This document shows positions 33,304 to 44,900 of a stretch of DNA of 64,000 bases, piece by piece. A program made the position numbers and the translations under genes. The DNA lies in assembly GCA_026929865.2 (NCBI GenBank), contig CM049408.1, positions 25,433,501 to 25,497,500 of the forward strand, in the 5' to 3' direction. A model generated the notes under the pieces. It did not search any database. It worked only from the letters and a program-made list of their open reading frames with translations, and was not told the origin of the DNA. This DNA is from Hyperoplus lanceolatus. Lineage: Eukaryota; Chordata; Actinopteri; Uranoscopiformes; Ammodytidae. The stretch's first letter is position 1, and the number at the start of each line of letters is the position of its first letter.

Positions 33304-35322
33304 GTGAGCCCTGAGAACTAAAGTAGCTACCACCACAGACTTTGGAGCCTCGTTATAATTGATGATTTCACTGCTCTGCCCTGGAGACAAACCTTAGGCC
33401 TCTAACTCTGTTTGTTTTGTCTCTTTTGAAGCAAAGTGTTGGACTCCATGTACGACGTGCACAGTGGCATCAGTATGAGCAGCTACGTTGAGCAGGGCAT
33501 CACTTTCAGCAACTGTTTCTCAGGTAAGCAATTCAAAGAATATGAATAGAAAACATACATTACAACATACAATATGTGCAATTATTTGTTCTTTAAAGTG
33601 TCTACAAAAAACTTTCGGTTTGTGTTCATTCTAGCGGCCCCTTTGGACAAAAGCGGTAGTGTTTTTATGAACCCAAAGGCAGAAAACAAAAAGCACAAAA
33701 ACTATGTGAAAATATTGTTCTTTGCATTGATTTTTCGGTCTGATTTGCTGTAATTTATGATCATCAAATGAGGCAAAATTAGACTTCACAAATATTTATG
33801 AGTTCCTCGTAGCTTCTCTAAAAAGAAGAGTTGTACTGAATATCACATGTTCATTTCTCACTCTATGCTGTAGTCTATGTCTGCACCTATATGTATATTA
33901 TCTGAAAAAAATAAAGACACATGGTTCCAATGTTTGTATATGTTTACAAAAAGTTTAATGTGATGTCCCTTTAGGTTCTGCGGTGGTGGACTGGCTGGTG
34001 TTCACCCAGCTGGCTCTGGCCCGTGTTGAGGCCTTGACCCTGGCCTCGGCGCTGCTGGAGGAGGGCTTCCTACGCACCGTGGGTCTGAAGAGTCTGGAGG
34101 GTCTACGCACCGCCGGCCTCAGCGGGCTCTTCATGGACGACTCCACTGCTCTGTACAGCTTTGTGAGTACTGCCCTCAGCTGATGCTTTAATGCTTGATA
34201 ATACCACATACAGAATTGATCAAGATACATTATACATACAATTTTAGTGTTTCAGATTGATGACTAAATCCACAGCATGTTTATGTCTCACCACAGTCTG
34301 ACAGCTTAAAGAAGAGAGGCAGTGTGAAGGCCCAGACGTCGCTGTCTGCAGTGGAGCTGAGCGGGAAAGTGATAAAGAGAGGATATCTACTCAAACAGGT
34401 AAACACACTGAACCACAACCTGGTAACCCAATATATATTTGTTAAACAACCACTATAAATAGGTACCATTATGTGTTCTGATTTTGAGAAATTAATTCAA
34501 ACCTTCACTTCAAACTTAAACACAGGGACACAGAAGGAAGAACTGGAAGGTGCGACTGTTTGTGCTGCGTTCAGAGCCGTCGTTCCTTCACTATTATGAT
34601 CCCACCAAGGTGAGTGAGCAGCCTAGAAAATGTATCCATTACCTGGTAAAAACCTTTGTAGAAGTCTGATAGGTGCATTTCAGTGATTGACACAGCAAAA
34701 ACTAAAAGACATTATCTTGCACTAAAAAGACATTATCTTGTGCAAACCTTAATAAATGATTTAAATTATGACAACACTGAATGTAAAAGCCCAACCTCAG
34801 CAGTTGTTGCATTATCATATGCTTCCCCTGACTCTGTTGACGTCATTCATAATACTTATGATCTGACTCAATATAATTCATTCTTTCCTTGTGTGATCTG
34901 TCAGGATGACATCAGCCCTGTTGGTGGATTCTCTCTGCGGAGCTGTCTGGTGTCTTCTCTGGACGATAACGGAGTTCCTTCAGGTGTGTCACTGTCTCAA
35001 ACTCAAGTGAACTCAATAAAATATGTACATTACATTTCTCAACAAGTTCAAGCAGATAGATCAGGATCAGTAATAAGCAGAAATGGTTTAGGTTTCCTTT
35101 TTTGACTGAGGTGAGATGTCTGGGAGATAGTATGTGATGAGAGTTTTTCATATTGAGTTGTAACTTCACTATTTTTTTTCTCCCCTTCACATAGGTGTGA
35201 AAGGCAACATGCAAGGTAACTTGTTTAAAATCATCACTCAGTCGGACATACATTACTTCATCCAGGCTGCGACGCACCAGGACAAGATGGACTGGATAGA
35301 TGCAATCAAAGAGCTGACATAA
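32063..35322 (+). CDS. plek2: Pleckstrin-2 (PLEK2), complete
   Basis: Pleckstrin-2 is a cytosolic and membrane-recruited adaptor that binds phosphoinositides and influences actin organisation and erythroid maturation in mammals. Nine exons: 32063-32116, 32392-32556, 33119-33303, 33432-33523, 33975-34162, 34297-34398, 34526-34609, 34905-34983, 35195-35322. Borders are GT-AG and phases match, giving 358 aa (human 353). The start is MDTEKKNTVLREGFLVKRGH. Domain order is PH, DEP, PH. Segments such as LVHNWKPRWFVLMPDKL, MDDSTALYSF, GHRRKNWKVRLFVLR and DNGVPSGVKGN identify PLEK2 rather than PLEK. The PLEK-specific phosphorylation linker is absent, as expected. The gene ends TAA at 35320-35322. Confidence 0.96.
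33432..34162 (+). other. plek2: PLEK2 DEP domain
   Basis: Residues about 140-225: ITFSNCFSGSAVVDWLVFTQ (the DEP VDWL hallmark), TLASALLEEGFLRTVG, MDDSTALYSF. Confidence 0.9.
33601..33822 (+). repeat. Family D MITE-like copy 3 (plek2 intron 4)
   Basis: CCCTTTGGACAAAAGCGGTAG near the left and GAGTTCCTCGTAGCTTCTC near the right, matching the end blocks of the other copies in inverted order. Confidence 0.65.
34297..35322 (+). other. plek2: PLEK2 C-terminal PH domain
   Basis: Residues about 245-352: VIKRGYLLKQGHRRKNWKVR, FLHYYDPTK, VGGFSLRSCLVSS, NLFKIITQSDIHYFIQAAT, then the DWIDAIKEL helix with its tryptophan. Confidence 0.92.
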
Positions 35323-35700
35323 AGAAACTGATTAATGTCAGAATATACACATTCAAAGAATGTACATGTATGTATTTATAATATTTATTTTATTGTAATA
35401 TCCCCCCTCATGAGCAGTGTCCTTGATAAAGTGTGAAGTAAAGTACTACTCTGTAGCAACACACTCGGACCATTATTTTAGATGAAAGTGTCAATGTTTA
35501 CATAACATTTCTGTTCATTTATCGCCAAAATGCACATGCAAGTGCTTATCTCTACTCTTACATTTTTATTTGCACTGTATTTGCACTAATTTTCTTACCT
35601 ATATTGCATTGTTGAAAGAAGCCTTAGACTCAAGAAATGAATTGCTAACAAATCCTGCTGTAATTATTGTGCACATGCCAAATAAACACTCTTGAATCTT
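35323..35700 (+). other. plek2: plek2 3' UTR, ending in a retroelement-like tail
   Basis: AATAAA at 35681-35686 is followed by CTCTTGAATCTTGAA. Almost the same tail (ATAAATAATGTTTCTTGAA then TCTTGAA) ends the insert in tc2n intron 2 at about 18410-18435, and the preceding TTTGCACTGTATTTGCAC is repeat-like. Confidence 0.55.
35681..35686 (+). terminator. plek2: Candidate poly(A) signal of plek2
   Basis: AATAAA 359 bases after the stop codon. Confidence 0.55.
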
Positions 35701-36513
35701 GAACGTTTAGTGTTTGATATTTGAAGGAAATTTTGCTTAGAATTTTTTTTTAGGATTAAGAAAGACTTTGAAAGCAGGACTTTGTCATTCAAAAAGTAAA
35801 AATCACTGAACTAAGATTCCTCAACAAAAAAATGTATTTTAATAGCCATGGGTTGTTTTTCTTTTGCATGCCATAGGCAGTGGTGTAAGTTCAGACCTGC
35901 AGCTAACTGTCACCACTGTTCGCTGTAATGGGAAGCTCATCATCTCATAATGCTCAAAGTGTTTGTGGCAAAAACTTGTTTTCTGCTTATTTGCATCCAG
36001 AATTATACTACAAGTTATAAGTTAATAATGAAGTTAATACCTTTTATATACTATCTATTGTTACTAAATAATTCCTCAGCCATATTGACCCCTGCTTTTC
36101 ATTCATAGTTTACTTTGGACAGTATAACCATGAGAAAAGGTTCAAATTCTTGTGTTAAAAAGCTCTTAAACGTCTGAACCCTGAAGACGCACTCAGTTAC
36201 ATTACACATTTCTATATTGAATTCTTACGTAAGTAAATGTTCTGACACAAAGAGGAAGTACAAGTAGAGACATGAAAAGCCTTGGGTAGCATTTCTCACT
36301 GAACCATTGCGTCTCAAATTAGCAGTCACAGACTGGGGCACTCCCACTCAGTCTAGCCTTTGTCTGCATGAGTAAAGCTGAGCTGGTGTTGGTTTAAAGT
36401 CTCATTCCAATGAAATGATTAGTAACACAATACCTCACTGATACACAATACAAAGATGTAGGGCGCGTTTTGGAGTAAATCCATATAGCAGCTAGCTACT
36501 CAAAGATAACATG
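35701..36513. other. Intergenic stretch between plek2 and the galectin-related gene
   Basis: I see no exon, RNA gene or clear element. The two genes converge here, since plek2 is + and the galectin-related gene is -. Confidence 0.5.
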
Positions 36514-36871
36514 GAAGGTGGAGTCAGTGATTCTGGAGAACTCTTGAGTTCAAATAAACCTTTTGTAAAAAATCACTGAATATCTCCTCAAGATCGGCTA
36601 CCTGTGTGTGCTGTGTGTGTGATGGTAAAAAAAAAGCTGGTGTTAATATTCAGCCTAGGATCTGTAAACTAAATTGGTATGTAAACAAAGGGCATGTAAA
36701 CAAAAGGACCCACCGTAGTTAGCAACACGCCCGTTTACAGAGCCACTGGATTGTTTTCAATCCGTACACACAGTACGGACAGGTTCCAGGTCGTAACGAG
36801 ATATACTCTGATATTTACGAAAACTGATTTTGACAACACTCATTCTCCAGAATCGCTGACTCCACCTTGAA
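36514..36871 (+). repeat. Family A foldback element, full copy
   Basis: GAAGGTGGAGTCAGTGATTC on the left, and AATCGCTGACTCCACCTTGA on the right as its inverted counterpart. The core carries CAGCCTAGGATCTGTAAAC. It lies about 35 bases beyond the poly(A) signal of the minus-strand gene. Confidence 0.88.
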
Positions 36872-36906
36872 GTAAGAAAGACAACGTGAGATAACAACAA
36901 AAGAGA

Positions 36907-36912
36907 TTTATT
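36907..36912 (-). terminator. Candidate poly(A) signal of the galectin-related gene
   Basis: TTTATT on the plus strand is AATAAA on the minus strand, about 690 bases after the stop codon at 37605-37607. Confidence 0.5.
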
Positions 36913-37604
36913 GCAGTGAAGTAAAGTCAGTATGAAACATTCACATAAAAAAGTGCTAGTGTTAAAAGATAAGCACACAAGCCAAGTGTTCAGTAATTAA
37001 TGGTGCAATAACAGAAAGTGTGAGATGACCTAATGCTTTCAGCTTTGTGTTAAATCAAACTGAGATTACTGGCATGCACTAATGTGGCCTATGAATGGAA
37101 CTGTTTTTACACTGTTAGACCCTTTACATTGCTTGTAAAATATGACAATCATTAGATTTCCGGAACATTCATCTTCATGCAGGCGCTCGTAAACGTTAAG
37201 TGCTTTCAAAGGTTAACTCCGGAGAAGTCTTAGACCAAATGTCTGAGGTTAAAATGCACAAAGACTGATGCAGCACAACCTTGTCACATAATCACGTTTG
37301 TACACATGTTCATTAAGGGAAAATATTATACCTAGCTTATAGCTTCAGTTCAAATCACATTCTTCTGTTTTTTTAAGACATTGATGACTGTTTACATTCA
37401 GTCATTATCTTCAAGTCCCCGATTAGGTAATCTAGTGAAGGCACTTTGTCTTAACGCGTTGATTACGAGGCAGGTGTAAATTTTATTTGGAGCTGGAGAC
37501 ACAACAATTATTCGCTCAAAAAAGTAGCTCTATTCTAACCTTATGTATACTGTCCCCCAGATCATCCTTCTATTTGTTTTTGTTTTTCTTTCTAATCCCT
37601 GGTG

Positions 37605-38219
37605 TTAGGCCACCTTGGTGAGCTGTAGGTCTCCAAAGACTCGTAAGGCAGTGAGGGAGGCGAGCAGGGGGATCCGATGGGTGAATCCACACAGAGGCTG
37701 TCCGTCAACCAAGATACGAAACTGCTGGTGCTCGCAAACTATCTCCATCTACGAGTCAAAGAGAAGGTACATTAAGGTCAGTTATTCTTTTTGATATTTA
37801 AAACTGCATATTTAAAGCTTTATGCTAAAACATACATTTATTGGGAAAAAATCACCGTCACAGATTTGCCAAACAAAAGTTGGATCACAACATAAAGGCT
37901 CGATCGCTGATGTTTTCGTCATCATCAATCATCAATTCTTACATGAAAAATATGCTGTTCAATCTTATTGAGCTGTCTCCCCACAGTCTAATTACAGTAT
38001 ATACATGTCAGAGACAGTGATTATACATGTACCTTGAAGGATTCTCCAGCTGCAAAGGGAAAGTAGGCGAGTTGGTTTTCAGCAGGACCCCACTTCCCAT
38101 CCAGACGGGCGTTACGTTGGATGGCTTTATCCATGAAGCTGATCTTCAACTGAAGCCCCACATCCCCCTCTGAGTCCTCCTGCACCTGAGGGGCACTGGA
38201 TACAATCACCTCCATGCTG

Positions 38220-38285
<66 letters not shown>

Positions 38286-39911
38286 TGAGCAAGTGAGCAG
38301 GGAGAGACAGAAGTGGGGCAGGTACATTAGTTTTATTAAAGACATTCAGTATTGGAATGTAGCTAAAAACATTTACTGAAAAAAAAGTCTAATTCCATTT
38401 TACCAAAATATGAGAATATGGACCATTGCCAATAAGACAATTTTCAAATGGAATGAACTGAATGATAAAAGTGTTGATTTGCAGGAGAATAGTGACATCT
38501 TCTGAGACATTTTTAAACTAATACTTCCATACTTTAACTTTGAATGCAAGACTTTTATGTACAGAAGTGTTGATATTGTCACCAAAGTAAATGGTTTTAA
38601 TACTTTTTCCACCAACAAATTAATAAGAAATGTAAAAAGATGGAACACTCAAAGAAAAACACACACACACAGTCATATTGAATTCAGTGTCCATTGGGAG
38701 CATTTGATGTCTGCAACTAAAAATAAGTTTCTTTATTTTTTTTATTTTTTTTTAAAGTTCTGCATCAAAGTAGTTTCACACAGCATCCCTTCTGTCTGGC
38801 CTAAATGTCGTACTTAACTGGACCCAGCCTAATGACTGGCAGAATAAATATCCAGCTGATGTTATCAACCAAAGAAATTCCATTTCGACTCTTCAGATTT
38901 CATGGGATCTGCAGCTCTCCCACGCATTCGCAGTCTAACCCTATAATTAGGAAACGCACTGCGATTACAAAGATCTCTGCCCAAAACAGGGACTAGCTGG
39001 GTGGTTGCTATAGCATATGTGTCCAAACACAGATGGTAGCTGTAGCCTATCTGCTTTAAAATTCAGTTTCGTGGCGGTCAAGGGTGTTCTGCATCTGTTG
39101 ATCTTTTATTATTTATAGGCTACAAGTAAGCTGTCCTTGAGTGGCCTTAAATGATTCCATAAATAAAATACATTAGCCTACTATTATCATTATGAGTTTA
39201 TTTTGTTGTGTATCACTTACTTTAATTGGCTGCCACGTCATGTGTGCAACAGCTATATCAATAATGCATAATTCATATTTTTTAAACATGAACAGGTGTG
39301 CGCACTTACCTCTTGGGCTTTTGGTTAATAATTCCCATGACAACCAGCTTCATCGAAGGCCGCATCCCACCCTTTATCTCTCCGGTATAGTCTCCCTGTG
39401 AAACAATGGCAGATGTTTTAACCATGGTTCTAACGCACAGGTAGGCTACCAGTTTAGCGGTATAGGCTACATGGGGCCTGTAAACCTACCGCTAAACCAA
39501 CATCTTAATTCGGCACTGCTGACGTCTTAATTTTGCGCTGAGCTGATTCTTATGGCACCGATGGGAACAATAGCTTTATTGATCCACATTAGTGACTCAG
39601 CTGCACAAACTGCTTCTGTTGCCTTTTTTGTTTTCAGAAAGACAATCCAAAGTCAGATATTCTTCAATTTATTATACACAATTATTATTTTTTGCAGAAT
39701 TGTTGCCATGCATGCCACAAAACCAACACATACGCACAAAAACTACATACATGGTCTTTCTTGTCCGTTTCTTCCATTCCACTCAGGGCGTGATACAGTG
39801 TGGACGTCTCGCGCTGTGATGCCAACTGAGGAGCCGATCGTCTCTGCCTACAGCTGGCAAACCCCGCCTGCAGCACCACGTTGTCATAGAGACTGGCTCC
39901 CAATTTGGCAA
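37605..39911 (-). CDS. lgalsl: Galectin-related protein (LGALSL/GRP type), 5' end uncertain
   Basis: This is a beta-sandwich protein of the galectin-related (GRP, HSPC159) group, which folds like galectins but lacks normal sugar-binding residues. Minus-strand exons in transcript order: 39911-39751 (tentative), 39395-39310, 38216-38033, 37748-37605. Borders are GT-AG and phases agree at every junction. The last three exons give 137 aa: GEIKGGMRPSMKLVVMGI, KWGPAENQLAYFPFAAGES, EIVCEHQQFRILVDGQ, THRIPLLASLTALRVFGDLQ, ending KVA. The GGMRP, CEHxxFRxxVDG and GDLQxTK motifs match human LGALSL. The galectin HxNxR signature is missing, but a Trp in GKWG is kept. The tentative first exon (LGASLYDNVVLQAGF...) resembles nothing I know, and no ATG exon was found. 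The symbol marks the family; this may be a separate paralogue. Confidence 0.8.
38222..38282. repeat. (CA)n tract abutting a splice acceptor; (GT)n on the transcribed strand
   Basis: About 30 CA units. On the minus-strand transcript this is (UG)n followed by the acceptor GAGCAG with no separate polypyrimidine tract. Confidence 0.97.
39751..39911 (-). CDS. Tentative upstream exon of the galectin-related gene
   Basis: The acceptor is preceded by a CT-rich tract and CACCACAG, and the donor is GACCAT/GTATGT. It is open throughout, starting in phase 1 and ending in phase 0, which fits the next exon (GDYTGEIKGG). The roughly 53 residues (LGASLYDNVVLQAGFASC, ETSTLYHALSGMEETDKKDH) have no recognised homology. 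Confidence 0.45.
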
Positions 39912-40740
39912 CTGTGGTGATGGTGGGAGACAGACAGAGAGAGGAGGGAGAGGGGGATATATTACAAGGTGAATAGACACATGAAAAAGCAGTCCTGATT
40001 AAATGGAGTCAAAGTTGATTAAACATCTGCCAGCTGATCCTGAAGGTCATTTTTGGGGACTGATATGACGTGTGTTCTCCATACCATAAACATATCCATT
40101 GTTGCATCCACAAACAGTCGTCTCCATTCTTCTCTGTATTTTCATGTTTCTCTTTCTTTTTTATATGCTAGTTATGCACCCTGTGTATTCCTTCCCATAC
40201 AAGCAGCCATAGGCTTCTCATTAACCTGGTGCGGCCTTCGTTGGTCAAGTGATAGCCTACTTGTTCAAGAGGGACCTCAAAATTACTCAAGAAATAACCA
40301 AATAAAATTGTCTTGCACTCTCTTACTTTTGTCTGTATCATGCATAAGCTCGTCTCTAATAATGATAATAATAAGATCCTCAAGTAAAGAAAAGTGGAAA
40401 AGTAAATTGATCTTAATTGCCATTTGCCAGCAATTTTCCATTAAAATAACAGAATCTAAAATCCAATGGTCATTACAAATTAGAGGTGTGCAAAATGTAC
40501 TGTTTTAGGTTTGACTTTAATGTGACTATATTGTGGTAATTGTGTTAGTTCATGTATGAGAACATAGGCCTATTCTATTAAAAAATATATATTATAAAAT
40601 AAAAATTATGAAAAGGCTCTTTTATATAGGCATAGAGTAGTCTATGATGAATAGGCTATACATGAATAAAAAACCTTCCTCCTTGAATACCTGTAATTCC
40701 AACAGCACCTGAAGGCAGCAGTGAAAAGAAGAAAGTCCCC
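39912..40740. other. Non-coding stretch, possible 5' intron of the galectin-related gene
   Basis: The CT-rich acceptor tract of the tentative exon lies at 39914-39955 (minus strand). Otherwise no exon or repeat is identified. A minus-strand open frame at 40622-40834 could hold a first exon but has no supporting homology. Confidence 0.4.
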
Positions 40741-40928
40741 GGCTCGAACTGCGGGAACGCCCTCCTCGTGCCCACCTTTGACCAACCAGCGTTGGTGAAT
40801 CAGCTGATTTTGTCACATGACCTCCGGTTAACATGCACCTAGCCTGCTAGCATAACACGTCTGGAGAAAGCTGTGCCTGGGAGTGTAAATAAACCCCAGT
40901 TCTCCCAGGAAACACCACAAAGCAATGA
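40741..40928 (+). promoter_or_regulatory. zfyve26: zfyve26 promoter and first (non-coding) exon; possibly bidirectional
   Basis: This stretch is GC-richer than its surroundings and holds a GTCACATGAC box at 40812-40821. The non-coding exon ends at a good donor, GCAATGA/GTAAGT, at 40928/40929. The second exon has its acceptor at 41869-41870. The minus-strand galectin-related gene points away from the same stretch, so a shared promoter is possible. The exact start site is not visible. Confidence 0.55.
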
Positions 40929-41689
40929 GTAAGTATCTTCACAGAATCCCCGCTAACGTATTTAGGTGTTAGTTGAATTGGCTGGTCGCTGTTACGGAAG
41001 TTAAATAACTTATTGTTGCAGCTATAGCCAGTGAGAAACGTTTTGAGCTAATGCTAACGCTGGTGATATAAGTGTAGCTGTCAGATCAGAGACAAACGGT
41101 GAATATTCTCACATTTTCATTGAAAACATTGATTTAAAGACTGTTTCTCTGAACTCAGCAGCTCAATTTATGGATGTCTTTATTCTATATTGCTCAGTGT
41201 GCCTGGTTTGTTAGTACAGCCATTTAAAGGTGCATATGATACAAACATAACTGGGTTTTTATGGTTTCATCTGGGGTTCAGATGCTGCCTTTTGGTTGTA
41301 AACAATTCAACACAATATATATTTTTTTTTTTGTTAGTAAGTGTGTTACAAATTTTAAATAGCAAACTTATGGTAAGTGGTGGTGATACAATTGAAAGAG
41401 AAATTAACTGATGAGATTGCTGAATGTATGCATTCATTGTGTCAATGCAAGGAAATGCTTTGTAATACTGTATAATGGACTTCTTAGATACAATTTCACT
41501 ATACACTTTATATAATAATTGGATGTTGATCTGCCATACATGACTTAGGCCTACTAGAAGTAGGACAAATATACAAAAAATTAAACAAAGTGACTTATCA
41601 AGAACCAGCTAGTTCACTCTCCATTAAATTAAAGGCTGTAATATTTGTAAAATTGGTAGATTTTAAAAAGGCAATAATCAATGAAAAGT

Positions 41690-41850
41690 TCAAGTTCAAG
41701 TTTATTTTTCTCAAGAGGGAAAATTGATTGTGCAAAACAAACACACAATAAAGACCCACAATGTCAAAGAACACACAAGAGAATAAATACAACATATTTT
41801 AAGATTTGAAAAAATAACAATAACGTATGTTTACAACTCAATAAAAGCTC
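41690..41850. repeat. Retroelement-tail-like dispersed repeat in zfyve26 intron 1
   Basis: AAGTTCAAGTTCAAGTTTAT then CACACAATAAAGACCCACAA. Phrases of this kind are common 3' ends of fish retroelements. It ends directly before the exon 2 acceptor. Confidence 0.45.
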
Positions 41851-41961
41851 TTTTTCTGTTCAATGTGTAGAAAGCTCAAGTGTCCTCCTCGGCTGTATGG
41901 AAGTGAAGGTGCCTTTCAAGTTGTGACCGCTGAGCAGAGGATCATCACAGTGAAATCTGCC

Positions 41962-44900
41962 ATGCATCCGTTTGGCCGTGAGGAAGAGACCTCCCTTCAG
42001 GACCTGTTTGAATACTTCAAGAGATGCCTGCAGCACGGAGAGTGGGAGCTGGCCAACGCCTGTGTCCCACAGCTGGTCAACTCAACAGGAGGACTGTCAG
42101 AAAAGCTATGGGATATAATCAAAGCCATCGTCTGCCATCCTTACAGTTTAAAGTGAGTCGCAAAGTTGCATGTTGTAATGCAATATTTTCCTCATTCAAA
42201 AAGTTAAAGTTTGTGTGTTATCTGTGTTATGACTGTGCTTTCATTTTGTAGATGGGAGTCTTTGGGCAGTCCTCACAAACTGGCCTGGTTTTGGCTTCAG
42301 GTTTTGGAGAAATGGACAGAAGAGCAGGTAATAAAATGAAGAATCAAGTATTTGTGATCATCTTTGTTTGTGTTACAACTCAAAAATGTGTTTTTGTGTC
42401 TTTTCTGTATTTTGTTATGAAGAGGCATCTGAACACAACATTGTGCAACCATAACTCTATTCTTATGTACTTCAGGTTCCTCCCAACGTCAGACGAGAGC
42501 TGGAGTTCCTGTTGCTCCTGGAGGAGCTGGGGTCAGAGGGCATCCCAGAGACGGTTGTCAAGGTTATTACTGTTTTTACTTGTGTCTGCAATCAAACATA
42601 CTATGTATACAGTTGAAATGCAGGAGTAGAAACTAGATCAGAAAGCCTATGCATTTTCATTTTTTTATGACATTTTTTACAATTAAAACTTAATTAGTTA
42701 CTTAATGTTTACACAGGCTAAGTTTACCAAGATATGTACTTTTTTCTGTGTTATATGTTAGGCAATTTAAAAGTACTGAAATGAATTGTCTTTCAACAGG
42801 AGTTACACCAAGCCTTCTTAAAGCCTCAGTCTGAGCGGAAACCCCCAGTAGGTTCAAGGACAACAAATGTTGCTGTTGAGTCCGCGCTACGAACCTTATT
42901 GGAGAAAAAGAAGCCAAGACTCGCCCAGTCTTTAGCACACTTCTTACAGGTAAAGGTAAACATATTATAACAATAAACCAGTACAAAAGGATACACTGAT
43001 GATCATTTACAAAAGGTACTATAGAAACTTAGGAATGGGTCTCTTTAATGTACATTCAATATACTGATGTAATTAAAAGGCAAGAATACAAACACATTTT
43101 ATAACTTTTTCTGTTTTTGTTTATATGAAATACATTTTTTTCTTATTACAGGACCAGCCAGGCACAGAGGGCAGCACCCTGCAGCAAGCATTCATCCAAC
43201 ACCTGCTGAAGAAGCTTGATAAACCTGAGCGAGGCTTTGATAAGGTGGATGAGTGGGTGGAGGAGATCTATGCTGTGTTGTCTGTGATGCCTTGGAGTTC
43301 TGGGCTGAGCAGCGGGGGGCAGCTGGAGGTCTTGTGTGAGGCGCTGTGGGCGGCCAGAGACGGGCCCCTGAAAGAGGAGAGGATCCTTGGATCACTGCTA
43401 CGCCCGCGGAGTGACGCTCTGGTCTCCGCGTACTGCTCCACTGCTTTAAGACTCCAGAGGGATCTACTGCTGAGGAGCACGCCATACACACTAGGTAGAG
43501 TCTTCATTATGAGAGATATCTTTGTATAAATGATTGTAAGGCCTGTTGCGGATGTCATGCTTAGTTTGTTTCCCTATTTTAATATCCCCTCCTAGTGGAA
43601 CTTCCTGAAGCAGAGAAGCTTGTACTCAGTTTATCTTGCCACAGAGATCGTCCAGCCATTTGGAAGACCATTTACTTTGAGTGCCTTAGTAGTGGAAAGC
43701 ACTTTCTGGAGCAGGTCTTGGTAAGTGTACCACAACCATTGAAACATGGCAATACTGACATAAATGTACACTTCAAATGTGTCAACTCAAGAAGAACTGT
43801 TTTTCAACCAAAAGTAAACTGTGTGCACAATCCTCCTTCGGTAGCTTTGTGATGCTAATTTTGTTATTATTTGTACTGTACCCTGATGGTCAATTAAAGT
43901 TGGTTAGCAACGACATCATGTGATGAAATTCAATAATGTAATGTGATTGGTTCCTTCCGGTAGATTACGGCCCTTGACCTGATTAAACACAAGGAGTTTT
44001 CTCAGTTGAAAGACTTGCTGCAGTTGGAGTTCCAGCCGTTGTCTCGCCTGCTGTTGCTCCTGGGATGGACGCTGTGTCGCAGTCTGAACTCGGCTCAAAC
44101 ACTGCTCAGCGTACTTCACAGGGAACAGGTCAGAATGGAAATAGTTCAGCTGTCTTGGCATCTACATTAACTTCTTTTTTATGTGTAATTGTAAGTGGAC
44201 ACTAGTTGTAGATCAGAAACTAAATATTAAACATTTTACACAATCTGGTTATTTGCTGATACAATTAATCTTCATTTTGTTTTTAGGCATCAGCCAACGA
44301 CTTAGTTCTGCAGGAGTTTGCCAATCTCTTGTCATCTCAGCTTGGAATACTTGAATGGTGTAAAAACAACAACCCGTAAGTCAAGTTTTTTTTTACATGA
44401 CGTCCATCTTTATCATGAATTATTCTGAATACTTGATTATTGTGTTTCTTCAGAGGGATTTCCATGGAGGCCTTGTTGTCCCAGCTTCACACTCTGGACA
44501 ACCACTCTGCCCTGTTCATTCTGCACTCTCTGACGCCTCTGGCTCAGTTTGAAGAGCGCAAGATACTGGATCTGCTGCAGCAACTGCCAAAATCACCAGG
44601 ACCAGGTCAGCACCTTTATCATACTCTATATTGAGTGTCTACTAGACTAAACAAATTATTTAATAGGTTAACTTCCAAAAGATTAACAGATATTTATTTC
44701 CCTACAGAAGACAGTGAGTCCGTCAGTGCCCCCGCTATGCAGAGGAACGTAGTTTTGTTCCAGGGCTTCTGTGCCATGAAGTACGCCATCTACGCTCTCT
44801 GTGTAAACGCACATAAATACTCAAACTGCACAGATTGTGACTTCATGCTGCAACAGCACCACCAGCACTCTGAAGCAGAAATGGATAAAACCTCAACTTC

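Noticed and set aside
34683-35105. 140-aa open frame including a plek2 exon
   Set aside because: Intron read-through; only 34905-34983 is exonic by homology.
40622-40834. Minus-strand frame (MLTGGHVTKSADSP...) as first exon of the galectin-related gene
   Set aside because: A donor in the right phase is possible but arbitrary, and no homology supports it; left as an open option only.
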